Source: Acanthamoeba lenticulata (lineage: Eukaryota; Discosea; Longamoebia; Acanthamoebidae). Taken from it: a DNA stretch of 39,667 nt. The notes under the pieces were generated by a model. That model worked only from the letters and a program-made list of their open reading frames with translations, made no database searches and was not told where the DNA came from. Positions 32,801 to 39,667 of the stretch are shown here, piece after piece. How positions within the stretch are numbered: position 1 is the stretch's first letter; each line of letters starts with the position of its first letter. A program made the translations under genes and the position numbers. The stretch covers positions 1 through 39,667 of the forward strand of contig NAVB01001644.1 of NCBI GenBank assembly GCA_002179805.1. The letters run 5' to 3'.

Positions 32801-35167
32801 GCGACGCGCTCTACGCGGAGGCGATGCAATGTCTCGACGAGCGCGAGGCCGCGTGGACCGTCGAGCAGCGGGCGCGGGAGGAGGCCCGGCACTGGGCGCT
32901 CCGGCAGGACGCCACCTACGGGCGAATCGTGGCCGCCATCCGGCGCTGGGAGCGCCAACTGCGGCGCCCGCAGGCGCCCCGCGACGCCGACGACCACGAG
33001 CCGCAGGCCGCGGCCGAGGCGGCGTCGATCGCGCGCCGCGTGTTTGAGGCCATGGACGAGGTCGGGCCGCCGCACCGGATCGAGACGCTGATCGTCCTGC
33101 TGGGCTTCCTCGTCAACGGCCAGCAATGGCGGACGACTGCCGCCGAGGCAGCGGCGGCGGCGGTCCACGACGAGGATCACCAGCGGAGCAGCCACCAGCG
33201 CGCCGGCGACTCGCCGCTGCACATCTACTGCCAGCGCGTGGAGGCCCTCTGCCTCGCGCTCCAGCAGCGGCGAAGCGCGGCCGAGCCGGCGAGCGCGAGT
33301 GCTGCCGTGTCGCCGCCCGTCATGGCCACAGCCTGGACGGTGCCGCTCCGCTACATCGAGACCCTGCGGGTGGTCATGCTCCTGGCCGACCTCTGCGTGC
33401 TGGCCACGCGCCACCTCCACACGCTGCAGCAGCAGCAGCAGCAGCAGCAGGCGGGCGGCGACGGGAAGGCCGCGGCCGTGGCCGGGCCGCGCACGCCCCC
33501 GTTGGCCTCGGAGGAGGGCAGCAGCAGCAGCAGCAGCGGAGGGAAGGAGGGCGGCGATGTCGACAAGATGGAGACCGACGCAGGCAAGGCGGACGCGGGC
33601 GACGCGTCGCCCTCGGCCAGCACGAGGATCATCCGCGTGTTCGACGGCCTCCTCGAGTTCATCGTCGTGCCCCAGAGCCCCGCCGTCTCCAAGTCCTCCC
33701 TGCCCTGCCTCGAGGTACGTCGGAATTCGCTTTCATTTTCTTATTATTCTAACTTAAATTTTGTCCTATTATTTATATTATTTATAAATATCATTTGTAT
33801 AATTATTTTATTCAAATCAATGTGGTTACGTGTGGGAGGGCAGTGGGCGGCGGAGCGGGGCCTGCTGGCGCAGCTGTGGGAGGAGACGTGCCTGGAGTCG
33901 CTGGTGGGCATGTTCGCCGGGTCGCTGCACTACATCCAGCGGCAGACGCTGGTGCCCTCGGCCCTCGCCATCGAGAGCTACGGCCACCTCGCCCAGCTGG
34001 CCTCGACCGAGGGCTTCTTTGAGCGCAGGTTTGTCCTCTTCATCTTCTCCTTCTTCTTCTTCGTCCTCTTCATCGTGATGTCTGCTGTGGTGATGATGAT
34101 GCGCGGCTACTCACGCCCGCGGGGACAATGGCACCACAGTGGCCGAGTGGCCCCGCAAACGGTGGCGGCGCTGTGGGAGGGGTTCAGGGCCACCCTCCAG
34201 CGGCTCCACGCCCTCCACCCGCACAGCGAGCGGTGGCTCTTTGGGCTGGGCGACGCCGCCTACGAGGTGGGCCAATTCCGCGACGCCGTTCGGTAACTCG
34301 CGCGCGCCCTCTTTCCTTTGTCGTCGTCGTCGCCTTTCTCACTCTTTGTCTCTCTCTCTCTCTCTCCATGATCATCATCATCTCTCTTCTCTCGTTGGGG
34401 GGACGTGCACACACACACACACAGGTACTACTTGCTGGGCGGGGGCATCGCCAATTCGTTCTTCTGCGATCCGGCCGCCTCAGTCTCGGCGGGCTTCCAG
34501 CGCATCCTCCCGCGTCTCGTCACGTCCCTCATGTCCACACAAGGTCCAGATCGATCCCCCCCCCCCATCTCTTCCCATCAAGCCCTTTCCCTTACGTGTG
34601 CGTGTGCGGGGGGTCGGAGTAGCCTATCTCGAGGCGGCGGTGCTGTGCCAGTTCTACCCGAGCCCGGACTACCCGACGGCCTTCAAAGGTGCGCCCCCTT
34701 CCCCCCGATAGGCCACATGGGCCTCCTCGGTCGAGGCAGACGACAGAAGGGCCCGCGGGTTGTGTGTTCTGATCGAGTACTATTTGGCGTGGACGTGCAC
34801 CACCAGCCGTGCAAGCCAATCCGGCAGCGTTGCACGAGCCCTACTTCCAGTACCTGTGGGAGATTCCCATCCTCGAGCTGCTCGTCAACGTTTACACCAA
34901 GATCGGGCAGTCCAAGCGAGCAGCCTTCCTGGTTCGTCCCTCCTCGACCCAAAGGGATCATGATGGTCATGATGAACCCTCATCTTGACTCTCCCTCTTG
35001 GTGTCGGTGCCACACAGATCGACTTGATTGGGCAGAAGGAGCTGAACGAGTACAACGGCCCGACCCTGCGCAGCGGTTTCATTCGCCACATGAAGCAGAA
35101 CTTCCTCAAGTCCCTCTGCCGCCAGATCCTCACGTCACCCACGGGCTTGTCCTCCTTCGGCGTGTAG
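29838..35167 (+). CDS. INTS8: Integrator complex subunit 8 (INTS8) homologue
   Basis: Fourteen exons were joined: 29838-29939, 30055-30288, 30359-30465, 30578-31024, 31118-31214, 31343-31476, 31625-32070, 32150-33714, 33844-34028, 34140-34292, 34425-34543, 34623-34688, 34828-34931 and 35018-35167. They sum to 3,909 nt in one frame (1,302 aa). Identification rests on the C-terminal TPR-like region: SERWLFGLGDAAYEVGQFRD, AVRYYLLGGGIANSFF, AAVLCQFYPSPDYPTAFKAL, and YLWEIPILELLVNVYTKIGQ aligns with the end of human INTS8 (HSWLIIQADIYFATNQYSAA; YYDYIWDVTILEYLTYLHH). The N terminus (HSLLDFLLYPKKLEAHL) matches human WFEFLLEESLLEKHL. Integrator cleaves nascent snRNA and terminates Pol II at promoters; INTS8 helps recruit PP2A to the complex. 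The middle of the protein is extended by Gln, Asp and Ser homopolymers. AT-rich introns follow several exons. Confidence 0.9.
32497..32526. repeat. CAG/CAA repeat coding poly-Gln in INTS8
   Basis: A run of about 10 mixed CAG/CAA codons encodes poly-glutamine in exon 8 of INTS8. A second CAG run at 33427-33450 and an AGC (Ser) run at about 33520-33537 lie in the same exon. Mixed codons in the first tract suggest an older, more stable repeat than the pure CAG tract. Confidence 0.85.
33427..33450. repeat. Pure CAG repeat coding poly-Gln in INTS8
   Basis: About eight consecutive CAG codons with no CAA interruptions, in the large exon 8 of INTS8. Such pure tracts are length-variable in most eukaryotes, so allelic variation is likely here. 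Confidence 0.85.
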
Positions 35168-35208
35168 TGCCCGAGAACAAAGAGAAAAACAACAAAACAA
35201 CACGCTTG

Positions 35209-35230
35209 TTTGGTTTGGTTTGGTTTGGTT
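35209..35230. repeat. (TTTGG)n microsatellite after INTS8
   Basis: Four tandem TTTGG units in the intergenic region between the convergent INTS8 and MGST3 genes (stop codons at 35167 and 35353). Same unit as the intronic tract at 7691-7720. Confidence 0.8.
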
Positions 35231-35352
35231 CAAGTCCACCCCCTTTCGCAACCCAAGACCACTCATGACCCGTGCAACAAGACAAGAGAGAAACTAGAGA
35301 AACAAAGAAAGCTGCAGCAGAAGTTGTCTTCATTTCATCTCCACGTTCTGAT

Positions 35353-35781
35353 CTAGAGGGGACGAGTGAGGAAGAGGTGGCGGCCAGCACCGTAGAGGGA
35401 ACCACCCAGAAGGACGACGTTGGCCAACGCGGAAAGCAAGAAGCCAGCAGTCCTCTGCTCAGGGTGTTGAGTGTAACCGAGACCGTACACGAGCCGGCCC
35501 AGAGCGAAGACACCACCAATGGCACCAGCGGCCACTGGGTGGACATAGTACGAGAAAGTGTACACTGAGGGCACGAAGATAGCCAACGCCTCAAGCGTGT
35601 TCTGCTGCGTGCGGAAGATACGCTCGAAGACGTCGTTGCCCGTAGTCTTGGGCGCCAGCACGCCGTACTTGTGGCGGGCGAGGCTCACAGCAACGCATTG
35701 CCACTGGTAGACGGCAAGAGCAGCGCCCACAGCGAGCGTGGGGTAAGCAATAGTGGACGAGAGCGGGAAACCAGAGGCCAT
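35353..35781 (-). CDS. MGST3: MAPEG-family microsomal glutathione S-transferase 3-like protein
   Basis: Single exon, 142 aa, from ATG 35781 (MASGFPLSSTIAYPTLAVG) to stop at 35353-35355. Four hydrophobic helices are visible: LAVGAALAVYQWQCVAV, LEALAIFVPSVYTFSYYV, AAGAIGGVFALGRLVYGLGY and GFLLSALANVVLLGGSLYGA. The motif FRTQQNTLEALAIFVP corresponds to the MAPEG glutathione-site motif (xRxHQNxLE), with Gln replacing the usual His; LGRLVYGLGY is the second MAPEG signature. MAPEG enzymes use glutathione to detoxify lipid peroxides or make leukotriene-type lipids in the ER membrane. A shorter N terminus than human MGST3 (152 aa) is expected. No introns, unlike almost all neighbours. Confidence 0.86.
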   Translation of the reverse strand: MASGFPLSSTIAYPTLAVGAALAVYQWQCVAVSLARHKYGVLAPKTTGNDVFERIFRTQQNTLEALAIFVPSVYTFSYYVHPVAAGAIGGVFALGRLVYGLGYTQHPEQRTAGFLLSALANVVLLGGSLYGAGRHLFLTRPL

Positions 35782-36248
35782 TCTTGTTGGGGTGGGTGTG
35801 AATAAAGGATACAAGGTTGTGCCGCTGTTGCGTTAGGGCCCACGGCGACTGGTGGTTCTTGGAAGTTACGGGACGCCGTTGGTTGCTCGTTTCTGGAGAA
35901 CCGCCGCAGAAATTTGTTCGTTGCCTCGAAATTTCTTCCTTCCCCCAAGCATCCGGCGACGCCTCCACCAAGCCACCAGCTCTCGCTGGTTCACCTTCGC
36001 GGCACCGACACCTTGTTGGACTTGTGCAAGTTAATGTCACCATAGACAAGGGGGTTTCAGTTTTAATGGTAAACGCAGCCCTGTTCGTTCATCCCTCTGA
36101 CTCTCCATCACTCTCGATGACGAATACTCCCCACACGTCTCCCGATTGATCGCCCATGTACAAAATGCTCACGTTTCCCATTAAAAGCTTTGTCCCCTCC
36201 ACGTGTCGCGTCGTGTTGTTGCTTGCCTGGTCGAGGAAGCAGCTGCCT
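35782..36248. other. Intergenic between MGST3 and Rab5
   Basis: 467 bp containing the MGST3 5' flank and the Rab5 3' flank (both minus strand). Short ORFs on both strands look spurious (no motifs, coding-unlike composition). No repeat or RNA gene seen. Confidence 0.5.
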
Positions 36249-37182
36249 CTACGAGCAGCACGACTTCTTTTGCGACGGGAGGTCGTCGGCGTGGGGCACG
36301 ATCAGAGGCTGCGACACGTGTGCGCGAGAACATGTGAGCGAGCGCTCCACGAAGCCGAAGAGCAAGAGAAAGACGATGTGGTCGGGAGGAAGGAGTACCC
36401 GTCCGTCCGGCTTGCGCTCGCGGTCCTTGGGGAGAGTCTTGGCGATGGCCTCGAAGATTTCCTTTACGTTTTGGCACGTCTTGGCTGACGTCTCCATGAA
36501 CAGAATGCCGTTGTCCTCGGCGTAGTTTTGCGCGTCCTCGGTCTTGATCCTACGCTGCGTTTCGAGATCGCTCTTGTTGCCCACCAGCGCAATCACCATC
36601 TTCGGGACGCCCTGCGTCTGCAGCTCCTTCACCCACGCCTTTGCTCGGCTCAGGGAGCTCTGCTCCGCCGCCCACGCAACGTGCAGCACGTCAGCTTGGC
36701 CTCATGAGGCGGGTTCATCTCTCCCCACCAGCGCCTGGTCAGGACTGCCCGCACCTCGTTGGTGATGTCATAGACCACGAGAGCGGCCTGGGCGCCGCGG
36801 TAGTACATGGGTGCAAGCGAGTTGAAACGCTCTTGCCCAGCTGCAATATTGAAGAGAGGGCGAGCAGGGTGAAAACGCGGCACGTAGTCGTTATTCACGA
36901 GGGATGGTGGCCGTACCTGTGTCCCAGATTTCAAACTTGACGGTCGATTGGTCGCTCAAGGTGACCGTTTGAGTCAAAAAGGCCGCTACATTGGAAGGAG
37001 GAATGGGAAAAGATGAGTGATGAATGAATGAATGAATGAGGTGAAAGGAGTTTGTGTGCACCTCCAATTGTGCTCTCGTTGTTCTCATGGAATTCGCCCT
37101 TGACGAAACGCAGGACCAGGTTGGACTTGCCCACACCCGCTTGGCCCAAGAGAACCAACTTGAATTGGAATATCTTATTCAT
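36249..37182 (-). CDS. RAB5: Rab5-family small GTPase
   Basis: Five exons, from ATG 37182 to TAG 36249-36251, about 198 aa. The whole Ras fold is readable: P-loop [11 protein letters not shown], switch [45 protein letters not shown] (Rab5 signature), NKSD ([10 protein letters not shown]) and SAK ([19 protein letters not shown]). The Rab5-specific KFEIWDTAGQERF and [11 protein letters not shown] blocks separate it from Rab21/22. The C terminus ([12 protein letters not shown]) carries two cysteines for geranylgeranylation. Introns sit at TIG|A, DTG|A, NE|S and after R of KPDGR, all phase-consistent. Rab5 marks early endosomes and controls homotypic fusion and macropinosome maturation, central for a phagotroph. 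It lies a short distance from a VPS8-like gene whose product in other organisms is a Rab5 effector. Confidence 0.96.
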
Positions 37183-37463
37183 GTACAGCACACTTGGTGG
37201 GGGTGGATCAACTTTTCTCTTCCCTCTTCTTCCGCCGAGGGTAACGGAACCCTAGAAACGAACGAAAGAAATGGAGCAAAGAAAACCAGGAAACTACGAG
37301 AGTTGTTCAGCGGTGTGCTGGCGCGTTCCCTCGTCCTGCTGGTGGCGAACGGGGCAGGCGGGCAAAGTCAACAATGAGGCAAGCAAAACATAGATGAAGT
37401 AGGACTATATTGCTCTCCTGTAGCGGTTCTGTGCAAGGGTCAAGTTCATTGATCTTTGATACT

Positions 37464-38056
37464 TTAGTCAACAGTCGACATGGTGTTGCCGCTGGACACG
37501 TCAGCCTCAGTGAACTTCTCGCCCTTGGCCTCGGCAACGCGGGCAGCACCCTTGCGGGCAAGAATGGCCTTGCGGTCCTTGTCGAGCTTGAGCTTCTTGA
37601 TCACGACGTTGGAGGGGTGGATGCCAATCTTAACGGTTTGGCCTAACGTGAGGTAGAGATGAATTTAAGTATACACTCGCTACATTATGGGGCAAAACGA
37701 CACTGGTAATGTGCGTACCGTTGGCCTTCTCCCTGGTGATCTTCTCAATGTGGATGACGTACTTCCGCCTGTAGACATCAGTGATCTTGCCCTCACGGTC
37801 CTTGAAGGAACCCCTGACAATCTGGACCTCATCGTCCTTCCTCACGGGGATGGAGCGGACCTAAATCGATCGGATGGGCAACTGTCAGAACAAAAATCTG
37901 ACGGTAATGGGCAAGAATTGATCGTACGTGGTACTTCTCGCGCAGCTCCTTGGAGAGGGGAGCGCTCATGATGATCCTCCTCTGGGAAGAGGGGGCCTGG
38001 AAGTGGGCCTTCCTGGACTTCCTGCGGGACGAGGAGACGTTCTTGTTGTACTTCAT
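37464..38056 (-). CDS. RPL26: 60S ribosomal protein L26 (uL24)
   Basis: Three exons, from ATG 38056 to TAA 37464-37466. Nearly identical to eukaryotic L26: [40 protein letters not shown], then [60 protein letters not shown] and [21 protein letters not shown]26 (KOW domain) is an essential large-subunit protein near the peptide exit tunnel. Introns fall at H|V (KYH|VRS) and G|Q (KANG|QTV). C terminus ends NTMSTVD. No anomalies. Confidence 0.98.
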
Positions 38057-38384
38057 CTTTCGATTTTGAACCGGACGAAGGCCGCCGCTGAATGAAGAGG
38101 CAGGGTCGGGGGAGGAGAAGAAGGAAAGAAGAAGGATAGAGAAGGAGCCGCCAAGAGAGAAAAGCCCAAACCGATTTTTGTCGACTCTCTTAGCCGCAAA
38201 AATCCCGACACGAGTGACTGCACTTTACAACGCAGCATCAGCACCATTGCCTAGTGTGAAAGCTTCTGCTCTATGCTGAGAGTGTTGGTCTTGTACAATA
38301 AAGAACCGCTCGCTTTGGCTATTGTGTCATGTGGGGGCTTGTGATTGTTTGCACCTCACCTGATCGTCCCCTCACACTTGGCCA
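38057..38384. promoter_or_regulatory. RPL26 promoter with pyrimidine tract, shared with the downstream gene
   Basis: On the minus strand upstream of the RPL26 ATG there is a long pyrimidine-rich run (about 38105-38165, reading CTCTTGGCGGCTCCTTCTCT and so on), reminiscent of the 5' oligopyrimidine (TOP) contexts of ribosomal-protein genes. The exact start site is unknown. The region also lies upstream of the plus-strand VPS8-like start. An AATAAA at 38297-38302 (plus) has no obvious gene before it. Confidence 0.4.
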
Positions 38385-39667
38385 ATGAGCAAAGCCAGTG
38401 AGGTGGTTCAATGTAGTTGCAATCCCCCAGTCAACACAACTTTTCCGGGATGTGGTTGGAGCACTTGTAATGATACACTCTCATGCAACTTGTACTCCTG
38501 GGGCTTCCTGACCACGCCGAACAGAGGTTCCTCTTGCCTTGAATGTGTGCTTGTGAACTGCCGACTGTCGACGCCTCGGTGCGTCACGTTTGGGACAATA
38601 GAAAAGTTATTGTCCCCACAGCAGTTGAGCAGAGGGAGCGCCCAGGCAGTACTGGCGCATGGAGAGGCCTGACACGTCTCGCACGTACAATAAGGTGCCA
38701 ATCCAGCTCTTCTTCTCGTTTGTTTGAAGAACATTTTAGTGTTTAATGCATAATAAAATTGATTCAATTACTTGTGCAGGACGTGCTTGAGGCGATTTTG
38801 AACGAGGCCTCCACCGACGATCCACTCCTTGATGACCCTGCGCTTTGTATTGACGAGATACTTCAGGGGGTGGATGAAGATGTCCACCTAGGGTCAACCA
38901 TTCGCGGTGGCAGCGCCTCACCCTACGGAGCCACTGCGCCGGTCCGCACGGTGGCTTCAACAAACGGTGCAGCTTCACCCCAAAGTTCGTCGTGGGTCTC
39001 AGGTTAGCTCTCTCCTTGCCCCTTTTGTGCTCTTACTCACCCCTCGTGCTGCGCCTCATCCTTCCTTCACACTAACGGCTCGTCAAACTGTCAACTCACG
39101 GGGCAGGCACGAAAGCCAAGCCAAGCGTGTCGCCCAAGCCTGCCGCGTCGCCGGCCACGCCAGCATCAGGCTCGACTTCGCGATCACGCACGTCGTCCCT
39201 CTCCGTACGGGGCTCCCTCTTCCCTCTCCGTTCGTTGGCCTTGGGCGGCTCCGCCTGCCTCTTCCTTAACATCGGAGTGGGGCGGATGGGCGCGCAGAGT
39301 GGAGCCGGCTCCCGACTAAGCATGGGCATCAAGGGGATGAACGTCGATGAAAGCGTGCTCGAGGTGCTCATCATCTTCTCCTCGTCTTCTGTCGCTGGCT
39401 GAATGCCGCACCACCAACCATGCTCTCTCTCTCTCTCTCTCTCCCTCTTGCTGCTCCATCATTCAGAAAATCTTGAACGAGGCCGATGACGAAGACGACC
39501 TCTTCATCGGATCGTCGACACCACTTTCGGCCATTTACGGCACACCCATGACGTCGTCTGCCTCCTTTGCTTCATCTTCGCCGCACGACACTGTACATGA
39601 ATCGACCAAACAGCGATCCGGCAGCGTGTCCACCAAGGTCCACCCAGCCCCGCATTCATTATTTTGT
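38385..39667 (+). CDS. Putative VPS8-like (CORVET subunit) N terminus, truncated by the right edge
   Basis: Partial. Best-supported exons: 38780 to ~39001, a small exon with TKAKPSVSPKP (starts near 39109), an exon ending DESVLE (~39369), and KILNEADDEDDLFIGSSTP (starts near 39469). The proposed first exon, MSKASE at 38385-38402, joined by a ~380 bp intron, is tentative; the intervening ORF is not convincing. Two copies of an acidic motif, DVLEAILNEASTDDPLLDDP and SVLE|KILNEADDEDDLFI, resemble the N terminus of human VPS8 (LESILNETDDEDESFILEDP). The rest is Ser/Thr/Pro-rich. VPS8 is the CORVET subunit that binds Rab5 on early endosomes. The assignment rests on a short motif only; the WD40/CHC region is beyond the window. 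Confidence 0.48.
39423..39443. repeat. (CT)n dinucleotide repeat in an intron
   Basis: About ten CT units just before the acceptor of the exon beginning KILNEADDEDDL. It forms the polypyrimidine tract of that intron. Confidence 0.8.

Noticed and set aside
38385..38767. Overlapping plus (38385-38672) and minus (38408-38767) ORFs as genes
   Set aside because: Neither shows domain or family resemblance. They may be intron or intergenic sequence. Only the first ATG is retained as a tentative start.

Overview
The window is nuclear DNA of a gene-dense, GC-rich, intron-rich protist. The likely source is an Acanthamoeba species (Amoebozoa, Discosea). This rests on the gene repertoire (Rictor, Integrator, RNA polymerase III subunit, Rab5, RPL26), on TKL-type receptor kinases with bacterial-style extracellular domains, and on many short introns whose donors mostly read GTACGT or GTGCGT. 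The species assignment is inference. Seventeen protein-coding genes were assembled by joining exons by hand. Eight of the reading frames were checked at every junction. No tRNA, rRNA, CRISPR array or transposon was found.

Left part (1-15,700). A transmembrane protein kinase with two tandem PstS-like (phosphate-binding-protein) ectodomains and an EGF module runs off the left edge (-). It is followed by an armadillo-repeat protein kinase with a PKA-like, possibly myristoylated N terminus (-), a small LEA_2/NDR1-like membrane protein (+), an MPPE1/PGAP5 GPI-remodelling phosphoesterase (-), an ABHD17-type depalmitoylase (+), the Pol III subunit RPC9/CRCP (+), and a PSI-domain type I membrane protein (+).

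Middle part (15,800-24,350), the most unusual region. Two paralogous DOT1-family (H3K79 methyltransferase) genes lie about 2.3 kb apart on the minus strand. The first keeps the catalytic motifs and is fused to a long charged tail carrying two MBD-like (methyl-CpG-binding) modules. The second has a degraded DOT1 domain and is fused to a coiled coil, an acidic stretch, an intact chromodomain and a terminal PP1-docking-like KVRF motif. The two share intron positions. An unrecognised gene (+) and a coiled-coil gene (-) sit between them.

Right part (24,750-39,667). Rictor, the TORC2 subunit (+), is followed 114 bp later by INTS8, the Integrator subunit (+, 14 exons). Then come a MAPEG/MGST3 enzyme (-), Rab5 (-), ribosomal protein L26 (-), and the start of a gene resembling VPS8 of CORVET (+), which is cut by the right edge.

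There are no operons. Many neighbours are divergent pairs with 130-410 bp between start codons, so shared promoters are likely. CDS spans below run from start to stop codon and include introns.
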